A stretch of 64,000 bases of DNA from Caproiciproducens galactitolivorans (lineage in GTDB: Bacteria; Bacillota; Clostridia; Oscillospirales; Acutalibacteraceae): positions 124,001 through 188,000 of the forward strand of contig NZ_SRMQ01000003.1 of assembly GCF_004768785.1 (NCBI RefSeq), in the 5' to 3' direction. Both the position numbers and the translations under genes were made by a program. The notes under the pieces are model-generated. The model ran no database searches. It saw only the letters and a list, made by a program, of their open reading frames with translations, and was not told the DNA's origin. Below are positions 43,448 through 52,883 of this stretch, in pieces. How positions within the stretch are numbered: position 1 is the stretch's first letter; every line of letters begins with the position of its first letter.

Positions 43448-43476
43448 TTCCTTTTCCGGATATTTCCGTGTATAAT
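43448..43476 (+). promoter_or_regulatory. Possible brnQ promoter
   Basis: A perfect TATAAT at 43471-43476 lies 70 nt upstream of the brnQ start. The -35 at 17 bp (TTCCTT) is poor, so an activator or extended -10 use is possible. The rest of 43276-43545 contains no recognised feature. Confidence 0.4.
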
Positions 43477-43545
43477 GATACATGTTTTGCGGCTGATCAA
43501 CCGTTCAGCCCTTTTACCTTATTATAGTTGGAGGAAGTACAGCGA

Positions 43546-44907
43546 TTGGAAGAGAAGAAGCGTTTATCACCATCATCTTATATTTTTATCGGCTCTATGC
43601 TTTTCGGATTGTTTTTCGGTGCCGGGAATCTGATTTTCCCCGTACACATGGGGCAGGAAGCGGGAAGCTCCGTTTTTGCGGCGGCGGCAGGATTTTTAAC
43701 AACCGCCATCGGTCTGCCGTTTTTGGGAATTGTGGCGATCGGCGTATCCGGCAGCAACGGCCTGTTTGACCTTGCGAGCCGCGTACATCCGGCATTCGGC
43801 TACGCGATGACCGTTTTGCTCTACCTGACCATCGGCCCGTTCTTCGCCCTGCCGAGAACCGCTACTGTATCCTATGAAATCGGGTTTACCCCGTTCATTC
43901 CGGAAAACCGGCAGGCGTTGGGACTTGCCTGCTTTACGGTTCTTTTTTTCGTCGCCGCCCTGTTTTTCGCCCTGCGGCCGAATAAAATCCTGACTTGGGT
44001 CGGCAAAATTCTGAACCCGCTGTTCCTTGCCTTTCTTGCGGTTTTAATTGTCGTCAGCTTTGTAAAGCCCATGGGCGACCCCGCGTCGGCGCAGGTGCAG
44101 AATGCCTACGCGTCGGCGCCCTTCTTTAAGGGATTTACTGAGGGCTATAACACCATGGACGCGTTGGCTTCCCTTGCGTTCGGCATTATCGTTGTGCAGG
44201 CGCTGCGCGGACTTGGCGTAAACAGCCCGAAAAGCATTGCTGTGGGCACCCTTAAATCCGGCTTCGTCAGCGTGCTTTTGATGGGCGTGATCTATGGCTG
44301 CCTGGCTTATATCGGCGCGTCCAGCATGGGAAAGCTGGCGCTTTCGGAAAACGGTGGCATTGCCCTAGCGCAGATCGCCCGCTATTATTTCGGAAGCTGG
44401 GGCACAGTCCTTCTGGCGGTAATAGTGACGCTCGCCTGCCTGAAAACCGCGGTGGGGCTGATTACTGCCTGCTCGAAAACATTTTTTGAGCTTTTCCCGG
44501 GATTTTTGGGGTATAACGCGTATGCCGTTGTATTCACAGTAGTGTCCTGCTTGATCGCCAATATTGGGCTGACGCAGATTATTTCGTACTCTATCCCGGT
44601 TCTGATGTTCCTTTATCCTTTGGCAATCGCGCTGATTCTTCTGGCGCTCCTTTCGCCGCTGATCAAGGGCCGCCGGTGCGTCTATCTTCTGACAGTAGCC
44701 TTTACGCTGGTTGATGCGGTCGCGGACTTTCTGAACGCATTTCCAAAAGAGGCAGCGTCCCTGCCTGCCGTACAGGGTTTCCTGCGGCTTTTCAAAGATT
44801 TCATACCCTTTTTCAATATCGGTATGGGATGGATTTTCCCCATGCTGGCTGGGCTGGCGCTCGGCTTCCTTTTCAGCTTTGCCAGATCGCACAGCAAGGC
44901 GGCTTAA
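43546..44907 (+). CDS. brnQ: Branched-chain amino acid transport carrier (LIVCS family)
   Basis: A 453-residue membrane carrier with about twelve hydrophobic segments. The N-terminal motif IGSMLFGLFFGAGNLIFPVHMG is diagnostic for BrnQ Na+-coupled leucine/isoleucine/valine carriers. I prefer the TTG at 43546 because GGAGGAAG at 43530-43537 is well spaced for it; a TTG at 43528 would precede that site. It stands alone with a terminator after it. Confidence 0.93.
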   Translation: MEEKKRLSPSSYIFIGSMLFGLFFGAGNLIFPVHMGQEAGSSVFAAAAGFLTTAIGLPFLGIVAIGVSGSNGLFDLASRVHPAFGYAMTVLLYLTIGPFFALPRTATVSYEIGFTPFIPENRQALGLACFTVLFFVAALFFALRPNKILTWVGKILNPLFLAFLAVLIVVSFVKPMGDPASAQVQNAYASAPFFKGFTEGYNTMDALASLAFGIIVVQALRGLGVNSPKSIAVGTLKSGFVSVLLMGVIYGCLAYIGASSMGKLALSENGGIALAQIARYYFGSWGTVLLAVIVTLACLKTAVGLITACSKTFFELFPGFLGYNAYAVVFTVVSCLIANIGLTQIISYSIPVLMFLYPLAIALILLALLSPLIKGRRCVYLLTVAFTLVDAVADFLNAFPKEAASLPAVQGFLRLFKDFIPFFNIGMGWIFPMLAGLALGFLFSFARSHSKAA

Positions 44908-44927
44908 ACCGCAGCATATAAACCGAA

Positions 44928-44965
44928 AAAAGGAACCGCGCCGAATTTTCGGCGTGGTTCCTTTT
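44928..44965 (+). terminator. brnQ terminator
   Basis: AAAAGGAACCGCGCCGAA pairs with TTCGGCGTGGTTCCTTTT around a two-base turn, 20 nt past the brnQ stop. Copy B of the repeat begins 5 nt later. Confidence 0.85.
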
Positions 44966-44970
44966 ATAGA

Positions 44971-45195
44971 GGTACTTTTGAATTTCGCATTGTGCAGTAG
45001 CATTATATATGGACGAAGAATCCGTGTACAACGTTTTTTGCCTTACAATCGGGCAGCGGCACCGTATCCAATTCGGATCCTTTTGCCCTAGGCTCAATTT
45101 TTCCCCGCCCGACTGAAAGCACCTTGTTCACACTCTTGGTGTGTATGAAACAATATCTCCAGCGTTCGCCCGATTTCTTTATTCCCGGAGAATCG
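44971..45195 (+). repeat. Copy B of the ~240-nt structured intergenic repeat
   Basis: It begins GGTACTTTTGAATTTCGC and shares the AATTTCGCATTGTGCAG box with the minus strand of 8009-8258. The first hairpin (about 45001-45014 with 45021-45034) keeps pairing although bases differ from copy A, with G-T wobbles replacing Watson-Crick pairs, and ends in a T run (GTTTTTTG). The second hairpin is a short CACAC-tcttg-GTGTG where copy A has a longer loop. Both copies lie directly outside genes. No common long reading frame exists. It could be an RNA gene family or a non-autonomous mobile element. Confidence 0.6.
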
Positions 45196-45279
45196 CGGCT
45201 TTCCTTTTTATCAGTCTTGCGGCGTGCTTCATCACCGGAGTAGCTATATAGAAGGATTTTTATTTTAAATAGAATATTT

Positions 45280-46293
45280 TTATCGGACTTCCTGTATTAC
45301 TTTTTCGGCAAACTGGGTGTTTACGATTTTGTCATACGGTACGTTTTGTTTCAGCTCGCCCGCCTGCGACATCACCGTTTGCAGAAGGGCGAATTCCTCT
45401 TTCCGCAGAACGGGGTCGGGGCTCCACACGCCGATGTTCTTATAGCGCTTTGCAACCGTTGTCAGCAAGTTCACATCCGCCGCCGGGAAGGATGGCGCAA
45501 TCGTTTTTGCGATTTCCTCCGGGCTGTGTGAAGCAACCCACAATTGCCCGCGGTACACCGCGCGCGTAAATTTTTCGATTAATACGGGATTTCTTTCGAT
45601 AAAGCTCTTTTTAGCAAAATAGCCGGTGTAGGAAATTTTTCCGCTTTCCTTGCCGATGGAAGCGACAATGCTGCCCTTGCCCTGCGCTTCCAGCATGGAA
45701 GCCGTCGGTTCGAACAGGGTAACGTAGTCCCCTGTGCCGTTCGCGAACGCGGTTGCCATCAGGGCGAATTGGATGCTGTCGTCCAGCTTCACGTCCTTTG
45801 CCGGGTCCAGCCCGTTTTTGCGGATGACGTACTGCAGGGTCATGTACGGCACGCCGCCCTTGCGTCCCGGAAGGACGCTTTTGCCGCGGATTTTTTTCCA
45901 TGTAAAATTCGGATCGGGCTTGCGTGCGACCAGGAACGAACCGTCGCGCTGGGTCAGCAGTGCGAAAATCTGCGTGCTGTCCGCCTTGCCCTCATTGTAA
46001 ACATAGATGGATGCCTCCGGCCCGGCAAAGCCGATTTCGGCGTTGTTCGAAAGCACCGTAGACATCACCTTGTCGGTTCCCTCCGCGGTGGTAAGCGTCA
46101 GGTCGATGCCTTCATCGGCAAAATAGCCCAGATTGATCGCCGCGTACTGCGGCGCGTAAAAGACCGAGTGCGTCACTTCACAGACGCGGACCGTATCCGC
46201 CTCTTTCTTACCGTTTTTTTTGCACCCGGCGGTCACCGCCAGCAGCAGGGCGAGGCTCAGCGCGGCGGCGGTAATGGAGAGCAGTTTCTTCAT
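45280..46293 (-). CDS. NMT1/SsuA-type ABC transporter substrate-binding lipoprotein
   Basis: A 337-residue lipoprotein with a signal peptide and TAGCKK lipobox (Cys24). The fold starts with HSVFYAPQYAAINLGYFADEGIDLTL, the motif of NMT1/ThiY/SsuA-like binding proteins for small sulfonates, nitrate-like anions, thiamine precursors or riboflavin. An AEIGFAGPEASI segment and GTGDYVTLFEP follow. It is the third gene of an ATPase-permease-binding protein operon. No riboswitch I can recognise precedes the operon, so the ligand is undetermined. Confidence 0.9.
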   Translation of the reverse strand: MKKLLSITAAALSLALLLAVTAGCKKNGKKEADTVRVCEVTHSVFYAPQYAAINLGYFADEGIDLTLTTAEGTDKVMSTVLSNNAEIGFAGPEASIYVYNEGKADSTQIFALLTQRDGSFLVARKPDPNFTWKKIRGKSVLPGRKGGVPYMTLQYVIRKNGLDPAKDVKLDDSIQFALMATAFANGTGDYVTLFEPTASMLEAQGKGSIVASIGKESGKISYTGYFAKKSFIERNPVLIEKFTRAVYRGQLWVASHSPEEIAKTIAPSFPAADVNLLTTVAKRYKNIGVWSPDPVLRKEEFALLQTVMSQAGELKQNVPYDKIVNTQFAEKVIQEVR

Positions 46294-46327
46294 GTTTTTA
46301 CCCCTTTCTGAAAGGAAGTTTCCCGTT

Positions 46328-47134
46328 TTAGTGTCCGTACCATTTTAAAACCAGCTTTTGCAGGAGCGCCACTGCCTCGTACATCAGCGCGGCAACGATG
46401 GAAAGAATGATGACGCTGGCCATGACGAGATCCAGCTTGAAAACCTGCCCGCCGTACACAATCAGATACCCCAGCCCCGCCTTGGAAACAAGGAATTCCC
46501 CCGCGATCACGCCGACCAGCGACAGCCCGATATTGATCTTCAGGGAATTGAACAGGGTGGAAATATTGTAGGGGAAGACGATTTTTGTAAAGATCTGCCG
46601 TTTGTTCGCGCCGAACGTGGCGGCCATGCGGATATATTCCCGGTTGGTGCCGCGGAAGCCGTTGAGCATTTCCAGTACGGTGACGATCAGCGAAATGGCG
46701 AGCGCCATAAACACAATGGCCCGGGTGCCGGCGCCCACAAGAACGATGATTACAGGGCCGAGCGCGATTTTCGGCAGGCTGTTCAGCACCACCAGATACG
46801 GTTCGCTTACCTTGGAGATAAAGCTGCTCCACCACAGGATGACCGCCAGCAGGGTTCCGAACACAACGCCCAGCAGGAATCCCGCCAGCGTTTCGTAAAC
46901 CGTAATGCCGACATGCATGAACAGGTCGTTCTGCGCCATGGCGAGGAAGGTGTTCCAGATGCGGGAGGGCTGGCTTAAAATAAAGCTGTCGATCAGCCCG
47001 AACCGGGCGGAAAGCTCCCAGATGACGTTAAATACGACCAAAATTCCGATCCTGCACAAGTGGATCTGCCATTTCCTGCGTGTCTTCTTTTTCAGGTATT
47101 GAATTCGTTCCGGAGAGGCCGGTATTGGTTTCAT
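46328..47134 (-). CDS. SsuC/ThiX-type ABC transporter permease
   Basis: A 268-residue permease with about six helices. The EAA loop appears as NGFRGTNREYIRMAATFGANKRQ, typical of the taurine/sulfonate/HMP permease family (BPD_transp_1). Its start lies 107 nt inside the upstream ATPase gene in another frame, and the first membrane helix (from about residue 27) is partly encoded in the overlap, so a later start would remove it. A weak ribosome site (GGAAAGAG) precedes ATG 47134. It forms the channel of this importer. Confidence 0.88.
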   Translation of the reverse strand: MKPIPASPERIQYLKKKTRRKWQIHLCRIGILVVFNVIWELSARFGLIDSFILSQPSRIWNTFLAMAQNDLFMHVGITVYETLAGFLLGVVFGTLLAVILWWSSFISKVSEPYLVVLNSLPKIALGPVIIVLVGAGTRAIVFMALAISLIVTVLEMLNGFRGTNREYIRMAATFGANKRQIFTKIVFPYNISTLFNSLKINIGLSLVGVIAGEFLVSKAGLGYLIVYGGQVFKLDLVMASVIILSIVAALMYEAVALLQKLVLKWYGH

Positions 47135-47891
47135 TGGATGACAGCTCTTTCCATATATGATCGAAGTATGTTCTGAATTTTGGATTGTTTCTGCAATTCA
47201 GCGGCGTACGGTTCGGGTCTTCAAAATCAATATCCAGTATTTCTTGAACAACGGCGGGGCGGGCGCTCAGAATCACTATCCGGTCGCCCATGCTGATGCT
47301 TTCGGGGATGTCATGGGTTACCATCACCGTTGTGATCTTTTCCTTTTTCAAAATTCGGTAAACGTCTTCGGTAACGGTCAGGCGCGTCTGGTAATCCAGC
47401 GCGGAAAAGGCTTCGTCCAGCAGCAGAATGTCGGGGCTAATCGCCAGCGTGCGGATCAGCGCCGCCCTTTGCCGCATTCCGCCCGAAAGCTGGGCGGGGG
47501 ATTTGTCGCGGAACTCATACAGGCCGTAATTTTTCAAAAGGTTTACCGCCCGCTCTTTGGTTTCCGGCGTAAGCATTTTCCGCACCTCCAGGCCGAACAG
47601 CACGTTTTTGTAAATCGTGCGCCAGTCTAGAAGGTTGTCGCGCTGGAGCATGTAACCGATATGCGGCGAAGTTCCCGAGATTTTCTCCCCGTTTACGAAC
47701 ACTTCCCCTGCCGTTGGCTTCATCAGCCCGGCGATAATGGAAAGCAGGGTGGATTTCCCGCAGCCGCTCGGCCCCACGATGCTGACGAATTGCCCCTTTT
47801 GAACGGAAAAGCTGATATTTTTCAGCGCGATGGTTTCCCCGTTGTCCGATTGATACGTTTCCATAATATCCCGCACTTCCAGCACGTCCAT
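47028..47891 (-). CDS. SsuB/TauB-type ABC transporter ATPase with C-terminal extension
   Basis: A 287-residue ABC ATPase with Walker A VGPSGCGKST, Q-loop MLQRDNLLDWRT, signature LSGGMRQRAAL, Walker B ILLLDEAFSALD and switch VTHDIPESI. The usual end of this family is soon after FDHIWKEL. Here about 35 extra residues run on through the start of the permease gene in a different frame. The extension looks like read-through after loss of an older stop rather than a folded domain. It is the first gene of the importer operon. Confidence 0.93.
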   Translation of the reverse strand: MDVLEVRDIMETYQSDNGETIALKNISFSVQKGQFVSIVGPSGCGKSTLLSIIAGLMKPTAGEVFVNGEKISGTSPHIGYMLQRDNLLDWRTIYKNVLFGLEVRKMLTPETKERAVNLLKNYGLYEFRDKSPAQLSGGMRQRAALIRTLAISPDILLLDEAFSALDYQTRLTVTEDVYRILKKEKITTVMVTHDIPESISMGDRIVILSARPAVVQEILDIDFEDPNRTPLNCRNNPKFRTYFDHIWKELSSNETNTGLSGTNSIPEKEDTQEMADPLVQDRNFGRI

Positions 47892-48227
47892 CGCAGCACC
47901 CCCTCGCTTTTTTCGGTTCCATTGTCCGGCGGCAGGCTTTCAGAGAATTCCCTGCAATTATAAAATATGTTCAAAACTGCGTTTTGTGAGGAGATAAAAT
48001 TTTAAAGCCGCAGATTCGGGCGGCAATCCCCCGTGCCCGGAAATCCCCGAATACCCTTTCGATACACGCTTGCCATGTGGTTTCATCAGTGCTCCCCGCC
48101 GGAAACAAAGGGCTAAAGGAAACCCGCGCGCAGGTTCAGCCTGCCGCAGGGAAAATGGAATTGAAACCGGCAATTTAAAAATAGAAAAGTTTTTGTTGCA
48201 AATTCTTTTCTTTATTGTCTTTTTATA
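47892..48227. other. Upstream region of the SsuABC-type operon
   Basis: Minus-strand TATAAT lies at about 47954-47959 without a good -35. I looked for thiamine, FMN and cobalamin riboswitch cores and saw none. No gene is apparent. Confidence 0.35.
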
Positions 48228-48510
48228 TTGTCGAATAACAGAAAAAGGCTATACTTATCCGTACGTTTCGCCGCTACGGGCTGCAGCGCATACAGTAGGG
48301 AAAAGGCCGGGGGTGCGGATGATTCCGTAGCGCCTGTTTCCGGGCCGGTTATTAATGTTGATGGGAAAGAGGAGTATGCGCAGCTTACGAAAGCAAAGAG
48401 CGAGTTTCAGAAGGGCGACGGGGCTGGCGCCCTATGCGATCCAAATTATAGACGGCGGGTTGAACCAGAATAAGCTTCCCATTATCGTAGTAAGGATGGC
48501 GGGCGGCTGA
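48228..48510 (+). pseudogene. Possible decayed small lipoprotein-like gene
   Basis: One frame encodes a lipobox-like ATGCSAY followed by an Asp/Lys-rich stretch with VINVDGKEEYAQLTKAKSEF. After a shift of frame near 48425 the sequence continues as YAIQIIDGGLNQNKLPIIVV and stops at 48510. The two pieces read like one small exported protein broken by a frameshift. There is no good start or ribosome site. I do not recognise the family, and chance cannot be excluded. Confidence 0.25.
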
Positions 48511-48546
48511 CCAGAATGGAGTTCCGGCCCTCGGACAAGGCTTTAG

Positions 48547-49950
<1,404 letters not shown>

Positions 49951-49970
49951 TCATAAAAATATTAAAAGAG

Positions 49971-50012
49971 AAAACCTGCGAACCGGATACAACCGGCATC
50001 TGCGGTTTTTTT
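49971..50012 (+). terminator. Enolase terminator
   Basis: AAAACC and CCGG arms pair with CCGG and GGTTTT, interrupted by small bulges, followed by TTTTTTT. The remaining 50013-50350 is AT-rich upstream DNA of the chemoreceptor with TATAAT at 50279-50284 but no well-spaced -35. Confidence 0.6.
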
Positions 50013-50350
50013 CGGGTGAAATCGGTTTTGGGGCCGCGCAAATCCGGTTCCTGCCTTTTGTCTTTTATCCTGCCAAACGCCGCCCGGTTCAGCGGCCCCA
50101 TTGGTATGCAAAGTGATTTTTGCCCTGCCAGCCAGCGCGAAGCGCGGAATGAAAGAAGAATTTCTTTTCGGAAAAATAGCCGGATCTTTTTTCATTAAAA
50201 GCAGAAAACAAATACCTGATTTAACCAATTTTCGGTTTTATTTTGCTTCTTTTTCAAAATTTTGACCTTCAAACTTATTATAATGTGACTGGATATTGTA
50301 ATAGGCTAAACTTGCAGCAAACATTTTAGAAAGGAAGGAAAAATGCATCG

Positions 50351-51631
50351 ATGTTAAAGAACATGAAACTGAGAAGGAAATTGTTGATTGCTTTTCTTAC
50401 CGTGACGATAATTTCCAGCATTGGAAGCGTATACAGTATCTTCCAGACGAAGAGGCTCGGCCAGTCGGCACAGATGATGGATCCGTCAAATTTGAAACTA
50501 GCGATTATTATCCAGGGTGCTACGTTGTTTGTTTCCTTTATTGTATCCGTGCTGCTTGCCTTGTATTTGTCTAAGGAAATGGGCAAACGGATTAATGAGG
50601 TAACGAACGCGGCGAAGAGAATGGCGGATGGGGATTTAAGCGTAACGATTTCCGACCACTCTGAGGATGAAATCGGCCAGCTTGGCACCGCTTTGCAAGA
50701 AACCAACGCATATCTGAAGGCGTACATAACGGACTTAAGCGGGAATCTTGAGAAACTAGCGCAGGGGGATCTTCGCATGAAGCGCACCGTTGAATTTAAG
50801 GGCGATTTTCTTCCGCTTCAAGATGCGATGGTTCGGATTGTCTATTCGCTAAACGATATGCTTACCCGGCTTCGGGAGGTTGCGGAACAGGTTTCCGGGG
50901 GTTCCGACCAGGTGTCCACAAGCGCACAGGCATTGGCGCAGGGGGCTACCGAGCAGGCTAGCTCCATTGAGGAGCTTTCCTCAACAATTACGGAAATATC
51001 GGAAAACGTAAAGTTGAATGCGGACCATGCCGTAACCGCGAGCCAAAATGTAGGCAATGTGACGGCGGAACTGGAAAACAGCAACCGGCATATGCAGGAA
51101 ATGCTGGGGGCCATGAGTAAGATCAGCAGTTCTTCCAACGAAATCAGCAAGATTATCAAAACCATTGAGGACATTGCTTTCCAAACCAATATTCTGGCGT
51201 TAAACGCTGCCGTGGAAGCCGCAAGAGCGGGCACGGCCGGGAAAGGCTTCTCTGTTGTGGCGGATGAAGTCAGAAACCTGGCGAGCAAAAGTGCGGACGC
51301 GGCAAAGGAGACAACCAGACTTATCCAGCACTCCATTGAAGAGGTGCAAAGCGGGATGAAGATTGCCGACAACACCGCGGAAGCGCTGCAAAAAGTTGTG
51401 AAGGAAACGGAGGAAGCGGCGGATAAGGTCGAGAAGATCGCACAGATTTCCGAGCAGCAGGCAAGCTCGATTAACCAGATCACCATGAGCATCGACCAGA
51501 TTTCCAGTGTGATTCAGACCAATTCGGCAACCTCGGAAGAATGTGCAGCGGCGAGCGAAGAACTTTCCGGTCAGGCAGAAACCATGAAAGAACTGGCCCA
51601 AAGGTTCAAATTGAGGAATGAAATAGTATAA
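50351..51631 (+). CDS. Methyl-accepting chemotaxis protein without an external sensor domain
   Basis: A 426-residue chemoreceptor. Two membrane segments (about residues 9-28 and 43-66) are separated by only about 14 residues, so there is no ligand-binding domain outside the membrane. A HAMP domain (about 67-125) and the long signalling coiled coil follow, with the conserved hairpin tip [17 protein letters not shown] and [14 protein letters not shown]. The cytoplasmic part is closely similar to the receptor at 56194. It may sense an internal or membrane signal, or work only in mixed arrays with other receptors. Confidence 0.93.
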   Translation: MLKNMKLRRKLLIAFLTVTIISSIGSVYSIFQTKRLGQSAQMMDPSNLKLAIIIQGATLFVSFIVSVLLALYLSKEMGKRINEVTNAAKRMADGDLSVTISDHSEDEIGQLGTALQETNAYLKAYITDLSGNLEKLAQGDLRMKRTVEFKGDFLPLQDAMVRIVYSLNDMLTRLREVAEQVSGGSDQVSTSAQALAQGATEQASSIEELSSTITEISENVKLNADHAVTASQNVGNVTAELENSNRHMQEMLGAMSKISSSSNEISKIIKTIEDIAFQTNILALNAAVEAARAGTAGKGFSVVADEVRNLASKSADAAKETTRLIQHSIEEVQSGMKIADNTAEALQKVVKETEEAADKVEKIAQISEQQASSINQITMSIDQISSVIQTNSATSEECAAASEELSGQAETMKELAQRFKLRNEIV

Positions 51632-51640
51632 AAGAAAACA

Positions 51641-51671
51641 AGAAGCAGGCCGGATTTTCCGGGCTGCTTCT
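51641..51671 (+). terminator. Chemoreceptor terminator
   Basis: AGAAGCAG-CCGGA pairs with TCCGG-CTGCTTCT around TTT, just after the stop. The 51672-51855 stretch has no convincing gene. Confidence 0.7.
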
Positions 51672-51855
51672 ATTGCATGGTGCAGAGCAAAGCAGATTAA
51701 AACCCCGCACGCCTGCCGCCGAACTTGCGCAACTATGGTGTCCAAATCAGGCGCGCAAGAGGAAGATTTCATTGCAATTATGGGCATACGGATTTTAAAG
51801 TCGATATCGACAGCTATATTTTCCAGCGTTTTTGATAAGCATTTAGAAATAAAGC

Positions 51856-51901
51856 AAAAACCGCATTAGGAAGCCAGAAATGGCTATCTAATGCGGTTTT
51901 T
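51856..51901 (-). terminator. tRNA-Arg terminator
   Basis: AAAAACCGCATTAG pairs with CTAATGCGGTTTTT, with an inner AGCCA/TGGCT pair. On the minus strand it lies 11 nt beyond the tRNA 3' end. Confidence 0.8.
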
Positions 51902-51912
51902 CAAATTTTTTC

Positions 51913-51989
51913 TGGCGCGCTCGGAGGGACTCGAACCCGCGACCTCTTGATTCGTAGTCAAGCACTCTATCCAGCTGAGCTACGAGCGC
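51913..51989 (-). tRNA. tRNA-Arg (anticodon ACG)
   Basis: A 77-nt tRNA with encoded CCA. The acceptor GCGCTCG pairs with CGAGCGC, the D arm contains AGCTCAGCTGGATAGAGT, the anticodon stem is CTTGA/TCAAG with loop CTACGAA, and the T arm contains GGTTCGAGTCC. ACG (A34 normally edited to inosine) reads CGU, CGC and CGA arginine codons. Confidence 0.98.
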
Positions 51990-51996
51990 AATTTTC

Positions 51997-52014
51997 GCTG
52001 TCACAATTGACAGC
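51997..52014. promoter_or_regulatory. Palindrome in the tRNA-Arg leader
   Basis: GCTGTCA-caat-TGACAGC is a perfect 7-4-7 inverted repeat filling the predicted first 18 nt of the precursor tRNA, between the promoter and the mature 5' end. Confidence 0.5.
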
Positions 52015-52020
52015 TTAACT

Positions 52021-52049
52021 ATTATATTCGATATGTTCGAAAAAGTCAA
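52021..52049 (-). promoter_or_regulatory. tRNA-Arg promoter
   Basis: On the minus strand TTGACT (52044-52049), 17 bp, then TATAAT (52021-52026). Confidence 0.8.
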
Positions 52050-52431
52050 GCTTTTTTCTTGGGATCGCGGCTGTTTTACAGAATTTTCTGCATTTTTTGC
52101 CTTGGCGTCTGAAAAGTACAAATAAAAACGCGGTTGGCACATCCCGGCTGGAAATCGGGAATATATTTATTTTATTGCATAAAAGGAATTTGTCAACAGC
52201 AGGTTGTAAATACAATCATCTCGTTTCCGGCTAAAAGGTTTGGCAGGAAAGATTTTATAATTCCTTTGGAAGTATTTTACGAATGCTTTCCCGGCCAGAT
52301 TCAGATTTTTCTAAATAAATAATATTATTTTGTATATTTATCCAATAAGAAATTAAAAAATTATTTGGAAAAAATCTTTCTAAAATATGGTAAAATTATA
52401 TAGAAATTACTGGAAATAGTACAGTATATTA

Positions 52432-52459
52432 TTGACACAACACAAAAATATTATATAAT
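52432..52459 (+). promoter_or_regulatory. Consensus promoter of the surface-protein gene
   Basis: Perfect TTGACA (52432-52437), a 16-bp spacer and perfect TATAAT (52454-52459) in very AT-rich DNA. It is the strongest-looking promoter in the window. Confidence 0.8.
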
Positions 52460-52465
52460 GAGCAC

Positions 52466-52883
52466 AGCACAAAGTGGAATAATTTGTTGGATTTTTTTAA
52501 TAAAATTTGCAGAAAGAGGTATCGTTATACATTTATGCCAAAAGGGAACATACGGTCCCGTAAAAATGCATTATAGGATTTTTATATCGGTTATGCTCAA
52601 TGGCAGGATACCGGCGCTGCAGCTTTTTGTCCGGTTGAGATTTATTTCGTAAGCAGGGTCAAACCGCCGCGGTGTACAGGGCGCGGTATGGATTTTGGGT
52701 GTGCGTCTTGTTCTAGCTATTCGAATCTGTGCAAGCTTTGTTAACGCCTATGGCGAGTATGTATGTTTTCATTCTCATAGCACATGCAAATACGTACAAC
52801 TAACCATTTAAGGGACAAAAAGGTTTAAAATCCGCAGAAAAGTTATTTCACGGTGCTTATTTTAATTAAGGAGGACAAACAGG
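52466..52883 (+). other. Long (~418 nt) untranslated leader of the surface-protein mRNA
   Basis: The stretch between the consensus promoter and the AAGGAGG ribosome site (52868-52874) has no credible gene; a short frame at 52458-52652 lacks a ribosome site. Long leaders that stabilise mRNA are known for S-layer genes in other bacteria. I see no named riboswitch in it. Confidence 0.5.

Noticed and set aside
43276-43545. A T-box or leucine-responsive leader ahead of brnQ
   Set aside because: No T-box core (AGGGTGGAACCGCG-like) and no run of branched-chain codons were seen.
47892-48230. A vitamin riboswitch ahead of the SsuABC-type importer
   Set aside because: I searched for thiamine, FMN and cobalamin core motifs on the minus strand and found none, so the ligand cannot be inferred that way.
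51672-51855. A protein-like fragment (NYGVQIRRARGRF, then VDIDSYIFQRF) after the first chemoreceptor
   Set aside because: It is short, has no start or ribosome site and no family I recognise; possibly a gene remnant but not supportable.
52458-52652. A 64-codon frame in the surface-protein leader
   Set aside because: Its ATG overlaps the -10 box, so it would begin upstream of the transcription start, and there is no ribosome site.
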